Assembly: GCA_963995525.1 (NCBI GenBank)
Contig: OZ023210.1
Location: 2,149,775-2,213,774 of the forward strand
DNA: 64,000 bases
Reading direction: 5' to 3'
Source of the DNA: Escarpia spicata
Taxonomy: Eukaryota; Annelida; Polychaeta; Sabellida; Siboglinidae
The translations under genes were made by a program, and so were the position numbers. Position 1 is the first letter of the stretch. Each line of letters starts with the position of its first letter. The notes below the pieces were generated by a model that saw nothing but the letters and a program-made list of their open reading frames with translations, did not search any database and was not told the DNA's origin. This document shows, in pieces, positions 9,641 through 22,525 of the stretch.

Positions 9641-10133
9641 GTGGAATGGTATCAAAGAGACATTGTCAAAGCAGCCAGTGCTCCAGTACTAAGATGAGAG
9701 CAAGTCACTCAAAGTATCGAGTGATGCATCCAAAGACTGGATTGGTGCCGTGCTGCTGCAAGAGACGAACGGCAAGTGGATGCCTGTAGCGTACGCTTCG
9801 AGGTCCATGACGACAGCAGAACAAAATTACGCACAGATTTAAAACGAACAGCTGGGCGTTGTATTCGCATGCGAGCGTTTTCACGTCTACATCTATGGTC
9901 GCAAAGTTACTGTTGAGACAGACCACCAGCCGCTGATAGCGATCTCAAAGAAACAGCTGTGTGATGCACCGCCTAGATTGTAGCGTCTCCTATTACGCAT
10001 TCAGAAGTACGACTTGACGCTAGAGTACACACCAGGGAAACTCCTCGTGGTGGCGGACACGTTGTCGAGGTCGTTCTCTGCGAAGGAGGTGACGAGCACA
10101 ACAGAAAGCGACATTCACTTACACGTCTGAACA
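9612..10133 (+). pseudogene. Gypsy 2 RNase H, with four stops
   Basis: The third frame encodes the RNase H fold: VSSDASKDWIGAVLLQ (first catalytic Asp), PVAYASRSMTTAEQNY, the glutamate block near 9845, VETDHQPL, then YDLTLEYTPGK and VADTLSRS. In-frame stops stand at 9690 (TAA), 9840 (TAA), 9981 (TAG) and 10128 (TGA). It would remove the RNA strand during cDNA synthesis. Confidence 0.85.
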
Positions 10134-11678
10134 GTGAAATCGAGTCTGCCTGTGTCTGAGCGCAAATGGGCTGAGATAGCAAAAACGACTGAGAACGATC
10201 GAGAATCACAGCAAGTGATTCGGGGCATGTCAAATGGCAGCGAAGTTAGCCCAAAGCCTTACAAGACATTCATAGAAGAACTGTCCATAGTCGATGGTGT
10301 CTTACTGAAAGGACACCGTGTAGTTATGCCTGAGACCAAAAGAGGCGACATGCTCCAGCTAATACACGAGGGTCACTTGGGCATCGAGAAGTGTAAGAGA
10401 CGAGCCCGAGACATTCTGTACTGGCCCAACATGAATAAAGATGTCTATGACACAGTCTCACGATGCGATGTGTGTCAGGAGTCTATGACACAGTCTCACG
10501 GTGCGGCGTGTGTCAGGAGTCTATGACACAGTCTCACGATGCGATGTGTGTCAGGAGTCTATGACACAGTCTCACGGTGCGGCGTGTGTCAGGAGTCTAT
10601 GACACAGTCTCACGATGCGATGTGTGTCAGGAGTCTATGACACAGTCTCACGGTGCGGCGTGTGTCAGGAGTCTATGACACAGTCTCACGATGCGATGTG
10701 TGTCAGGAGTCTATGACACAGTCTCACGGTGCGGCGTGTGTCAGGAGTCTATGACACAGTCTCACGATGCGATGTGTGTCAGGAGTCTATGACACAGTCT
10801 CACGGTGCGGCGTGTGTCAGGAGTCTATGACACAGTCTCACGATGCGATGTGTGTCAGGAGTCTATGACACAGTCTCACGGTGCGGCGTGTGTCAGGAGT
10901 CTATGACACAGTCTCACGATGCGATGTGTGTCAGGAGTCTATGACACAGTCTCACGGTGCGGCGTGTGTCAGGAGTCTATGACACAGTCTCACGGTGCGG
11001 CGTGTGTCAGGAGTCTATGACACAGTCTCACGGTGCGGCGTGTGTCAGGAGTCTATGACACAGTCTCACGGTGCGGCGTGTGTCAGGAGTCTATGACACA
11101 GTCTCACGGTGCGGCGTGTGTCAGGAGTCTATGACACAGTCTCACGATGCGGCGTGTGTCAGGAGTACAGATATGCACAACCACAACAACCACTGCAGAT
11201 GCATGAGCGACCAGATCGACCACGGGCGAAGGTAGCATGTGACATCTTCTGCCTGAAGCAAGTTCCGTACTTACTGACTGTTGACTATTACTCGCACTAT
11301 CCTGAGATAGCACTCTTGTCGAGCGAATCGAGCCGGCAGGTGATCATCCACTTGAAGTCGCTATTTTCTCGATACGGAATTCCGTCGGAGTGTGTCTCTG
11401 ATGATGGTCCGCAGTTTGCTAGTGCTGAGTTCAGACAATTCACCAGAGATTGGGGCATCGAGCATAAGATGTCGAGCCCGTATTATCCGCAATCAAACGG
11501 ACTTGCTGAAAATGCAGTGGAAATTGTGAAGCGGTTGCTCAGTAAAGCTGCCGACCGAGGAGAGGACGTGTATCTCGCCATGCTAGCGTATCGCTCCTCA
11601 CCACTAGACTGTGGGAATTCTCCAGGTGAGCTATTGTTTAGTAGAAAGCTGAGAACTCGACTGCCACATCAGCGCTAA
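10134..11678 (+). pseudogene. Gypsy 2 integrase, interrupted by a 38-bp array
   Basis: The N-terminal zinc domain is readable (HEGHLGIEKCKRRARDILYW, then RCDVCQ) up to 10478. There the sequence explodes into 19 copies of a 38-bp unit made from the codons of the Cys-x-x-Cys turn. After the array the same frame resumes at 11165 with the catalytic core: DIFCLKQVPYLLTVDYYSHY (first Asp), CVSDDGPQFAS (second Asp) and GLAENAVE (Glu), so the DDE triad is intact. The 18 extra copies add 684 bases, a multiple of three, but the array contains stops in this frame. A TAA ends the frame at 11676-11678. Confidence 0.9.
10443..11164. repeat. 38-bp minisatellite, exactly 19 copies, inside integrase
   Basis: The unit begins GTCTATGACACAGTCTCACG and ends TGTGTCAGGA. 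Two variants exist: A (ATGCGATG core) and B (GTGCGGCG core). The order is seven A-B pairs, then four B, then one hybrid (ATGCGGCG). So a 76-bp dimer was amplified and B was amplified again. 19 x 38 = 722 bases, the exact length. Confidence 0.97.
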
Positions 11679-12107
11679 ACATACGCCAGGAAGTCGGCAC
11701 CGCACGATCGTGCGAAGTCATTGACAATGTTGCACCCAAACGACACGGTGCGGGTGAAGGACCCACGACGGCGACGATGGTCGGAGCGCGCAAGAGTAGT
11801 AGGTCTCAGCGGACCTCGTTCCTATGACGTACAGTGTGAGGATGGACGCGTCATGCGCCGTAATCGTCAACGCTTACTCAAAACGCGAGAAGTATTCAAG
11901 CCGTATCGTGCAGAAACCGCAACTCTGCCCGATCCCGAGACTCAAGAGTTTACTGCGTCAGAGCCAGCGACGGCGACTGAGGCACCTCCCGGGACCGAGA
12001 CGATAGACGCCGATGAGGTCACGACGCAGCCCTCGCCTGTGAAGACTTCACCTGTGCGACGACGGTCTGAGAGAGTCCGAAAGGCTTTAGTGCGACTGGA
12101 CTTGTAA
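11679..12107 (+). pseudogene. Gypsy 2 integrase C-terminal domain and tail
   Basis: The same frame continues after the TAA. It shows HPNDTVRVKDPRRRRW, then GLSGPRSYDVQCEDGRVMRR, the GPY/F-type C-terminal module of Gypsy integrases. A low-complexity Thr/Pro/Glu tail follows, then a basic end (RRRSERVRKALV). It stops at TAA 12105-12107, about 110 bases before the polypurine tract. There is no env-like frame. Confidence 0.85.
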
Positions 12108-12217
12108 TTGTCATATTAGTTTGAGGACATAGGAACTCTATTCTGTGATCCTTAGCATTAATGGGACATTTAATTTACAGAGACTTTCCTTTCTGATTTA
12201 TCGTGACTCTTAATCCT

Positions 12218-12228
12218 AAAGAGAGGGA
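12218..12228 (+). promoter_or_regulatory. polypurine tract of Gypsy 2
   Basis: AAAGAGAGGGA stands directly before the 3' LTR. It is the expected primer site for second-strand synthesis. Confidence 0.85.
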
Positions 12229-12406
12229 TGTGTTGATTACATGCTATATTGATGTCCACAAGGAATAGGTGTTTCTTGCCTAATCATCCGGGTTCTGTTC
12301 TTCATGAGGTAGTAATAAAGTCACACGGTGCGTTTACAAAACGGTCTCGATTTGATGCATTACGACGAGGTTAATTAATAATTAACATACAGTGAGAAGC
12401 ATTGCA
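12229..12406 (+). repeat. 3' LTR of Gypsy 2
   Basis: It is 178 bp, the partner of 7238-7415, with AATAAA at 12314-12319. The target duplication GCATC follows at 12407-12411. Confidence 0.95.
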
Positions 12407-12427
12407 GCATCCTTTTGGCGTTGTTGT

Positions 12428-12568
12428 GATTTAGATTTAACAAGATTGAAAAAAGATTGCCACCCAGAGTATTAACTCTAGATGGCAGATGGACAAGGAG
12501 CCTTTTGGCTAATCGAGAGTCCAACCCTTTTATCTACATGTATCCCACCATTCTGAGGTATGTGTCGC
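12428..12568 (-). mobile_element. 3' end fragment of LINE family A
   Basis: It matches the 3' UTRs at 46141, 47385 and 51580: a TTTAACAAG terminal motif, a hairpin around GCCACCCAGA / TCTAGATGGC, and GCCTTTTGGCTAATCGAGAG. It is 5'-truncated to about 140 bases and carries no coding part. Confidence 0.8.
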
Positions 12569-12569
12569 C

Positions 12570-13294
12570 AGAAAGAGTTGGGTAAGTAGGACCCCTACGT
12601 CCTGCGAAGTGTACCAAGTCTAAACTTACACGTATATTTTATAGTGCATTTATTTTAGGCAAACAATTAATTTATCAGGAAGTTCTCAACCAATATAGCA
12701 TTCGTCACAGTACGATGTTATTTTGGCGGTCGTTCGTGTTATGATCTTATAATTTATAAGCATAGTTGTGCAATGGAAGATTTTCAAAGGACGAAGGCTG
12801 GGCATCCTAAAAAAGTTCACGCGAAATTGGGTGATTAATGATCTCGCCCTTGGTTATGGTTTCACTTTGCCTTACATGCCACAAGTGTGAATCAGATAGG
12901 CCTGCATTGAGCTGTGTTGGTTTTGCAGTTCAGGCCCATTGGCTGGGGGGCGACGACCGCTGCAGGAAACGAGTTCCGCTTTCGAGGAAGTAACCCCGAT
13001 AGCGGAAGTAAACGATGCCCAACAATATCCCTCTCGGCACGGATAATCTCCAACACTACTCCCCTTCGACCAGGACAAATTCCAACACTACCTCACTCAA
13101 GGTTCCGGCTCCAGGAAATGTGCAGTTCCATGCACAAAAAAACGTACCTTTCCCCAAGATCAACCACACTACGGTCATGTAGTTGCTACATTTCTAATTG
13201 ATTGGTTTTGCACGAGATACTTTTACCATTGTAGGGTGGACTTATATTTCGGAAATTAGACATCAAACGTATTACAGTTCTGATATTCTTTGGC
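12570..13294. other. non-coding stretch
   Basis: No gene, RNA or repeat was recognised. Short open frames on both strands (12872-13201) lack motifs. Confidence 0.5.
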
Positions 13295-13545
13295 AATAGC
13301 AATTTCGTTCATTTCACCTTGCTTCAGTCCAACCAGCTGTTAAGTTGTACCTATACTGGCTATAGACAGTGGGTGATAACAGTTATGTCAACGAAGTCTT
13401 CGCGCAGTAATTGGAGCATGGCTGGATACTTCACAGACTCCAGATAAGTCCAGTATGTGTTCGAATGAACAAGTCTGCCAGAGATAAAATATAAAGCGTT
13501 TTGAACAATCCGATCCACACCTATATAAGACCCTTCTAGCAGACT
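13295..13545 (+). mobile_element. SINE copy, head missing
   Basis: The block from GCAATTTCGTTCATTTCACC through CTATAGACAGTG and AAAGCG to CTATATAAGACCC is the reverse complement of the SINE at 57295-57625, diverged by perhaps 25%. The tRNA-like head is not recognisable here. Confidence 0.75.
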
Positions 13546-16015
13546 GGCGTTCGCCTGCATGACACACGTGCTTACAAGTACATCTTTATTCCGAAGCTAC
13601 CTTGTTTAAAGTTTGTTTTACATTTTTTCTGCATAGCACTGCCAAATAAACAAAATTTATAGTCAAATCAATGTCTTTAAGTTTAGCTAACTAAAAAAAC
13701 AATCACCGAATCCCAAATGAGCTATATCTTACCCATTTCCGATCAACAATGCGAATTTATGGAGTTTTTGAGGAATATGACCGTATTCTGGTTTAATATG
13801 GACTTGCTTCAACCGTCAACATCGTATAAGAAACACATTTTTTGTCTTTGTGACACCTAGAGCCTATAAACTCGTGTGAGTTGCAACCTTGAAGAGCAGT
13901 CGATGTTTAGCAATCTGGTTTATTCTTAGAACCGCCAACACTAAAAGAAAGTTCATGTGCAAAACCAGGAAACAACAAGTATAATTTATAGACCATTTTA
14001 CGAGAAAGCAAAATTAGAACATCTTGAAACAACCGGAACTATTAAGAGGGGAGTAGAGGCTGGCAGATAATCGAAGTCCTTGGACACAGCACGACTTCTG
14101 CAAGACACCCACACCATGACATTTTGGGGCCATTATCATCTACTCCTGTCGTAAACACAATAACTAGTGGTGGTGATCGATGCACGTGGCAACTCTCGAT
14201 TAGAATAGCAATGCTTGTTTTGGAAGAACATAGTTTAAAATGGTTTATACAGTTGTGTGCTTAATTTCAAGTTAATAGAAAATTCAACAAGAAAATGAGG
14301 CGAATATAGAGAATCTACAGGTATTTTGAAAAGGAAGAAAGCAGTGATATTGTGATATTGCTCGTCACATACATGGTCAAAGCTTTTAGACGTCTTAGTA
14401 AATGATTTCTTGAAGAAGAATACAAATATGTTGTTATTTTATGTTACAAAGTGTCGTAGATCATACTGACGCCTTATAACGTACTGGAATTAGTGTCTTT
14501 ATGGCCGGATATTCATGTCGTGAATAAGCAACAAAGGGTTGCAAAGCATCAGTGTGCTAGCTTGTACAAACATAAGGTTTTTCAATTGTTGCGTATACAT
14601 TATTTCTGAACAATATACCCTACCTACAATCTATGTTACGTTGTCTGTGCGTGGCACGACGTTACATAGATTTCCTAGGAATGGGTTTTGAGACCAAATC
14701 AATCACACAGCGCTTAATTTGATAACTTAATTTGAAAGTGTAGAGTAACACATATTATTATTATTATGGGGGCACAACGTCCATTTTCGTCAGGACATCG
14801 GCTGTTAAAGAGAATATATTGGGTATATATCGTTTATATGTTATGTATGATCAAGTTCATTACCTTTAGTATGTTTTGAAATGTGCAGTGTTCCTATAGT
14901 CTCTGAAAAAAGTTGTTGCCATTTAAGCGGAGGTCCTAAATGTTGGCAGTGTGACCAGGCCTACATTCCTGTCGTCATAAGTAGGGCGAGTTGTCAATGT
15001 AATCCATGTCTTCTTATTATTACGTAGGCATGATCCCCATATGTGCACCATGCCTCCTTATTACACGAAATGCGTCGTTCCACAAGCGATAGGCACATCC
15101 ATTGGCAAACTGATATTGCTAACATTACACGTATATCAATTTTACAGTTTTCGATGTGATGAACTGTAACAGTGATCTTCTGTGTCTGTGAAAGTCCTGT
15201 GCACGCGCACGTCTGTCCATCAGTCACCATTCAGTAAGCTGAGACCATTTCTCCCTCTTTTCCGTCCCTTCTACTTTCCATCTCGATATCTGGGTGCGTG
15301 GGCAAAAACGTCGATCTATAAAAATTTACTCGTTCGCTCAGTTCGTTGACCAGGTCGGGCGTTGTTTACTACTTAACCTCAGTCAAGGTTAGGTAACTGG
15401 ATCAGTTAGTGTTAATGAAATAAACCGTCCCTCGCGCACTTTTCGGGTTCATGTCGTGTAGAGAAGTAATCATCAGTTAGTTAACAGTATTGTGACGACG
15501 ATAGTTCGCATTATACCTTAATTGACGTCAATCGCGATAATACAATGCATGCGGCGATGATTTTGGGTTATCCAACATCGGTCCAATGTCTTCAGAAATG
15601 TAGCGCTGGGATCACGTTCTGGACCTCACCAAACTATACTTCCGGGTCCCATTAATTTCCCAGTTTTCACTTTGCATGTACGTACTTGCACATACAAGTT
15701 GCAGCGTACTGCAACATTCTCGGTCTTGTTCGCAACGTGGCTTATCTCAAACAAACCCAGCCGCTGCAAGGGTTTCACAGGAACACAACGGACAAACACA
15801 ACACTGCGTACTACTCTGACATAACGAATGTTTTGTTCAAGTCTTAGTAATTAACATGTACTGAAAACACGAACGATAATTAATACAAGCCACATAGATA
15901 AAGCTGATGGCTCTTTCAAGTTGACTAAGGCGAGTAGTGTGATCTATTGTAGAATTATTGGTTCCGTATTTATGTTTTAGCATGTTTTGCTTGCGTGCGA
16001 GTGCGTGCGTATGTG
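13546..16015. other. long non-coding stretch
   Basis: About 2.5 kb of AT-rich sequence without a supported gene. The only open frame near 15 kb (14994-15230 minus) has no recognisable family. Confidence 0.5.
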
Positions 16016-16018
16016 TTT

Positions 16019-16038
16019 GTGAGTGTGTGTGTGTGTGT

Positions 16039-16070
<32 letters not shown>

Positions 16071-16072
16071 CC
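16019..16072. repeat. (GT)n microsatellite
   Basis: GT dinucleotides with a single interruption. Confidence 0.97.
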
Positions 16073-16719
16073 GTGCGTACGAGCATTGCTGAGTTCAGAA
16101 GCCATTTAGGCTGTTATTACAAGACTGATAGATAAAATACTTACGTCAAAATCATTATATTTTACAGCTACAGTTTATGTTTGTTTTATCAAATGGTCAG
16201 CTTCATCCATGAAATGACAGATGACCCTTACGTTGTCGGTGGAACATCAGGGAAATAGTATGCGATTGGCTGGGTATTTCTGTCTGTTCAGACAAAGCAA
16301 TTTATACGCGGTTCTTTGGTTTTATATCAGGTTCTATCAACAGTAGATACAACAATCGTTCTGATCGCCTCAACCTTTCCAGAGGCCATATCAGCGGACC
16401 GGACACGCATAGACCTACTACCGACCTAACTTGACAAGAAGCAGAGGAATCGTAATTATGCTTGACCCTGGCAATTATGCTGTATGTATTTGCTAATAAT
16501 AAGCTTTGTCGTGTTTGGTGGTTTATGAGTGGCGTGGCTGATTATAGAAAGCTAAATGCCACTTTCATTCCTTCAGTAGACAAGAACAACTCGCTGATTT
16601 GTTCCTCTTTATGGTGTAGCTGCTAGTTATTGCTGTGATGATGACTGCCTCTAAACCCACGCACGCCCATCTAGCAGGTTGCTAATGAGTTCAATGTTAC
16701 TAGTGAACGATACTACGAT

Positions 16720-16925
16720 GTCCACGTTCTCGACGTCACCACGTCACACACGTACACCATCATGTCATCACGTCACACACGCCACCCTGTCAAAACGCCA
16801 CTAAGTCACACATACACCCAGTCACAGACGCCACCACGTCACACAGGTCACGACGTCACACACAACATCACGCCACCACCTCACACGCACACCACCACAT
16901 TACATACGTCACAACGTCATATGCA
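16720..16925. repeat. degenerate ACGTCAC-rich tract
   Basis: About 200 bases are built from irregular repeats of (C)ACGTCACACAC and CACCA. Many CGTCA pentamers (the CRE half-site) occur. The period is not fixed. Confidence 0.7.
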
Positions 16926-16929
16926 CTAA

Positions 16930-17100
16930 GTCATTTCTATCAATCAATCAGTAATTTATTTCCAAAACGGAACAAATTCAATCACTACATCATACAAAAC
17001 ACAATTTCCAACATGAAAACAATTAAATAAACAATAGAGAGTTGATGGAAAGGGGGTGAACAGATGTGTGCGACTTATCTATGGTTCACCCCAACCAGTA
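16930..17100 (-). mobile_element. possible LINE/SINE 3' tail
   Basis: The minus strand ends AAATAAATTACTGATTGATT, like the ATTG-repeat tails of some non-LTR elements. No coding remnant was seen, so this is tentative. Confidence 0.3.
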
Positions 17101-18947
17101 TAGTCAAATATGATATAACACAATATCTTATAATCAGTATAATTTATAAATCCATATCTAAAGCATACAGTGCCTACAGAATAATTGTTTGATTTTAATT
17201 GGTAATTTTTTACATCTAATACATAAATAGAAGATGTAACTTATAGGTTTATTTAAACGCCTGTATCCTTCTGCAGCTAGTGATGCTTTCGTGCAACGAA
17301 TGCTGAATTTTATGTGTATTAAAATATAACTAGTAAGTTAACGAACAACAAATAATTAAATGCATTTCTCTCACCATTAATCTCAAATTGGCTTCTTTTT
17401 ACATACAATATGTAGAGGGACTACCCAATATGTAGAGGGATTTTTATAAATATTACTTCACCGTACAACGTAGTGACACAACATTTTGCAAAGTTGGTAG
17501 TTTGCGACGTGACTGAAATGTTTCTCGCTATCACTCCTTGTAAGTCCAACACATGCATTTGCATTTGTGTAAACGAGGCAGTGTTAGCATTGACGTAGAC
17601 CATAATGAATACGTAACCAGATTTGTTCTGATCCAATAGATGTTTCCACCGCGTTGGTGTTCAGTTTCTCACATCTTTCTGACGTAACTAAATGCTTCAT
17701 CAACCTAATTTGGTTGTTTATTTCTTCTGTAATTCTCATCTTGAAATCGCGGCTAGCAATGAAAGGGAAGAGTTGATGATAATAACTGTTATACATGGCA
17801 ACGATTTAGTGCAGCGTATCCAGATGTTATTCAAGTCGCTGTCTGGGCGGCGCACACGAAGTCCTCCGTCATCTGTGATGAATTATATTGGCGTGCTTAT
17901 CGTTCATGTTGTCTTTAAATTGCTTAGTAAGTAGGACCTCCGTACCAAAAAAAAACGATCAAAGAATTAAATATTTTTATTTTTTATTTACCTGAAGATC
18001 ATTACTGGTTGCTGTGGGTCCAGTGGCGTTATACGACAAACGAAGCCTCCGTCCGTTGTTCTCATTACACGCCTGTTCCCGGCAGTAATCACCCGAAACG
18101 ACAAGGCACATTTTTTGGCAGTTACCGCGATGCCTGTGATTCTGATTAGAAATTGGGTCGTTGTGAATTCAGTCCGACATTAAGAGGTCTATATGAAAGC
18201 CTGCTGCGGAGGCGAAAATGTCAGCGAGACGAAAGAAGCTTTGGAAATATGATATTGTAGCGCAAGAGTCGGTATACAGTCCTTTAAAGGTCAGAACAGA
18301 TGTGTTTATAACATCCTAATTCATAGCTTAAGTGTGCGTTGTAAGCCTTACCAATGACGACTCTAGGCCGGTGGGCAGTGGCTGTCTTCAATAACATCGA
18401 TTGGAATATAGTGCCTGCCTTAAAATATTGACAGAAATTACACATTGTTCCCCAGATTACGTGGGGCACGATGACTGGACGTGACGCGAACATGGCCTGT
18501 CAAATGGTTGTTCAGGACAGTTTAATGTATGGTAAACGTTTGTCACTGTAGTGAGTTGTGCAACATGATTTCCATTTATTTTATTTGTTTCTTTCTTTGA
18601 AACTCTAATTAATAGCGATATTGAAACTGCGATAAGTAATCAAGAGCTGCTATATAGAGCTGTTTTTACTATGACGAAATCAGAGATCTACCGCAGTATC
18701 TGTACACGTGATTCACGACGTGTCAATAGCGTGCACGAAAAGACCGCTGTCCTTCGACTGTTAGCGTGCTTACCTCTGTTCGTAGTTCTTGTGACCGCAG
18801 TTTCGTGTTGCGGTGACTCGAGACGTGTGTCCAATGCTGTCCATGTCAAGTTTGGACTTCATGCGAGCAGTTCTTTTCGATTGGTGGCCCGGGACAGGTT
18901 TTTTTAGTTTATTAGGGTGACTAATTGGGATTTTCCTTTCCATTAGA
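17101..18947. other. non-coding stretch
   Basis: No supported gene. A 78-codon frame at 18671-18907 has one hydrophobic run (LLACLPLFVVLVTAV) but no splice or family support. Confidence 0.5.
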
Positions 18948-19470
18948 ACTTATTGAATGTATCACATGTACATATGTTGTATACATCTACTTGTTGAATG
19001 TATCACATGTACATATGTTGTATACATCTACTTATTGAATGTATCACATGTACATATGTTGTATACATCTACGTATTGAATGTATCACATGTACATATGT
19101 TGTATACATCTACTTATTGAATGTATCACATGTACATATGTTGTATACATCTACTTATTGAATGTATCACATGTACATATGTTGTACACATCTACTTATT
19201 GAATGTATCACATGTACATCTACTTATTGAATGTATCATATGTACATATGTTGTATACATCTACTTATTGAATGTATCACATGTACATATGTTGTATACA
19301 TCTACGTATTGAATGTATCACATGTACATATGTTGTATACATCTACGTATTGAATGTATCACATGTACATATGTTATATACATCTACGTATTGAATGTAT
19401 CACATGTACATATGTTATATACATATACTTATTGAATGTATCACATGTACATATGTTGTATACATCTACT
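18948..19470. repeat. 41-bp minisatellite, about 13 copies
   Basis: The unit ACTTATTGAATGTATCACAT... contains the palindromes ACATGT, CATATG and GTATAC. It is nearly homogeneous. One copy near 19200 is shortened. Confidence 0.95.
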
Positions 19471-19681
19471 TTGTTATTTGTTCATTTGGAAATATTGAAT
19501 TGAATTTAAATTGACACCATAACGTCCGTATAAATGCAGCTGGAAACGATATTTTTCTGCGTTTGCGTGTGCACAAGAATGGTTTCTTCTACCGACCAGT
19601 TTCTGTTGCCTTTGGTATTTTGCTGACTCTCACATTCGATAAGTCATTAGTCAGATATCTTACTATCATCGAGGAAACGCA

Positions 19682-19683
<2 letters not shown>

Positions 19684-19725
<42 letters not shown>

Positions 19726-19754
19726 TGTGTGTGAGTGTGTGTGTGTGTGTGTTT
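19684..19754. repeat. (TG)n microsatellite
   Basis: GT repeat with rare interruptions. Confidence 0.97.
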
Positions 19755-19830
19755 AACACCGTGACCACAATGTTTATAAGTGACGTATGTCTACACGTTG
19801 GTTTTGAATCAATGACATTGGCGCATTCAT

Positions 19831-20029
19831 ACACACGCACACGCGCACACGCGCACACGCACACACGCACACACGCACACACGCACACACGCACACACGC
19901 ACACACGCACACACGCACACACGCACACACGCACACACGCACACACGCACACACGCACACACGCACACACGCACACACGCACACACGCACACACGCACAC
20001 GCAGCACACACGCACACACGCACACACAC
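19831..20029. repeat. (ACACACGC)n tract
   Basis: About 20 copies of an 8-bp unit. It is potentially Z-DNA forming because purines and pyrimidines alternate throughout. Confidence 0.95.
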
Positions 20030-20814
20030 GTACCGAGACGAATTTGAAATATTCAACTGTTGTTAATCAACCTTGTGCTGTAAACCATGTAAGGAAGGTT
20101 CGCACAGAAAGGTTAATTAAAATAAGCAATTAAGTTTAGCAAGATACAATCTAGCCGCTGTTGGAGCCAGTATACATTAGTAATGAGCTCTGTGACTCTT
20201 TCTATTGTGTTCGTTTGCCTTCTTTTGTGGGTTTCCATTTGTAGACAATGGTAAGTTAATGTGAGTTAGTGAAATAATAATGCGAACCCATTGTGGAATG
20301 AAATTAAATGTCTGTAGGGCGGAACAATCTATGATATGCGTCTTCGCCTTGAACAGACGTATTCTTCTTCAAAGCGAGGCGCAACATTCTTCTTATAAAG
20401 TTCCCTCACACTTGGTACGATATCGCATTGAAGCGGAGTGTAACGGATGTTTCATAGCCCTCAACATGTTCTAAACTTCAATGATAACTTCCTGCCACAC
20501 GAGAAGTTGCAAGCATAGAGGATTACATCGAAAGACGTAGCTGAACACGCAACGCCAACAACAGACAAAACAGACGATGCTTGTTCGACATGGCAGCTGC
20601 ACCAACAATTAATGGTTCACGTACTTCCAAGAACTTACTATATTTGTGATTTGTTTACATAACTCCAGTCTCCTTAATTCCAGTCCCAGTATGTCATTAA
20701 TTGATCTACATTAATTATTATTATTTATAAATCATTTACGTAATTCTTACCGAATGTAAGTCAACATACATATGTTATCAAGCTTGCATCACATTTAACT
20801 ACTTTAAATACTAA
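20030..20814. other. non-coding stretch
   Basis: Nothing recognised on either strand. Confidence 0.5.
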
Positions 20815-20916
20815 ATGAAGATTCCAAATTCGCACGCACGCACACACATAAACAAGCATGCCCACACACACGCACGCACACAAGCACAAATGTTCTCACT
20901 CACTTGCTCTTTTTTG

Positions 20917-21665
<749 letters not shown>

Positions 21666-22160
21666 TAAATACAGAAATACTTCAGAACAGACCTAATACT
21701 TTAAAAATAAACCACTTGTTTAATGTATATAATGTAAACCAGTTGACAGTTCTTTCCAGATTTATTAATGTAATCATGACAAAGTTTATCTATCTAACAA
21801 ATTCCCTGTCAAAACTGTGAATTGCATAGAAGAAAACATTATAGCTGATTGTTAATTTATTAGTCATATAATTACATATAAATATGTTCAAATTGTGCAA
21901 TATATGTGTAATATGTGGTTTATTATGTTTTATATTATTTTACATTATTTGGTTTGCACTACTGATTATATAATTATTGAAAACACTTAATATAGTAAGA
22001 TCACTGAATGTTTTATGTATGTGTGTTATGTTTTAAATCAAGCAAATATGATTTATATAATAGAAATCTAGATGTTCTTAAGAATACAATGTGTTCTTTA
22101 AAATGTACTTTAGAAAGAACACTTTTTAGAACACAAGGGGTCGTGCGGAAATAAAACTCA
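21666..22160. other. AT-rich stretch ending in an element-like tail
   Basis: No gene. It ends AATAAAACTCATTGTCATTG, which resembles an ATTGTC-repeat LINE tail, but no coding part precedes it. Confidence 0.4.
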
Positions 22161-22428
22161 TTGTCATTGTCATTCTCCATCTCCTTTCTCATCTCCTTCC
22201 TTTCTCGTTCCCTCCAGTCCCCTCCCCTCCTCTATGTTTCCGTCTCTCTCTCTCCACTCTACCCCTCCATCCTCCTCTTCCCCGCCTTTTCCTTTCTTTC
22301 ACCACTCTACCCCTCCATCCTTCTCTTCTCCGTCGCTTTCCATGTGTCTTCAGTCTGTCTTTCTCATTTTAAATCCCTCATTCCCTCCTCTATTTCTCGA
22401 CGTACCTATCGCCAGCTTCCCCCTCTCA

Positions 22429-22523
<95 letters not shown>

Positions 22524-22525
22524 AC
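22161..22525. repeat. CT-rich tract with pure (CT)n
   Basis: Polypyrimidine-rich sequence culminating in a long CT run from about 22433 to 22522. Confidence 0.92.

Larger units (their letters stand above)
7238..12406 (+). mobile_element. Gypsy LTR retrotransposon 2 (younger)
   Basis: The element is 5169 bp with 178-bp LTRs (TGTGTTGATTAC...GCATTRCA), a primer-binding site, a polypurine tract and a perfect 5-bp target duplication. Gag, protease, RT, RNase H and integrase follow in Gypsy order. The LTRs differ at 5 of 178 positions (2.8%), so the insertion is fairly recent. The coding part is broken: a stop in the gag zinc knuckle, an 8-bp duplication in RT, a further frameshift before RNase H, four stops in and just after RNase H, one after the integrase core, and a 684-bp minisatellite expansion in the integrase zinc finger. 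It is probably immobile unless helped in trans. Confidence 0.95.

Noticed and set aside
10443..11164. Possible CRISPR array (regular 38-bp repeats)
   Set aside because: There are no unique spacers; units are contiguous and lie in a retrotransposon integrase of a eukaryote. The same applies to the 31-, 37-, 39-, 41- and 72-bp arrays.
18671..18907. 78-codon frame with a signal-peptide-like hydrophobic run
   Set aside because: No family match, no splice signals and AT-rich flanks; probably chance.
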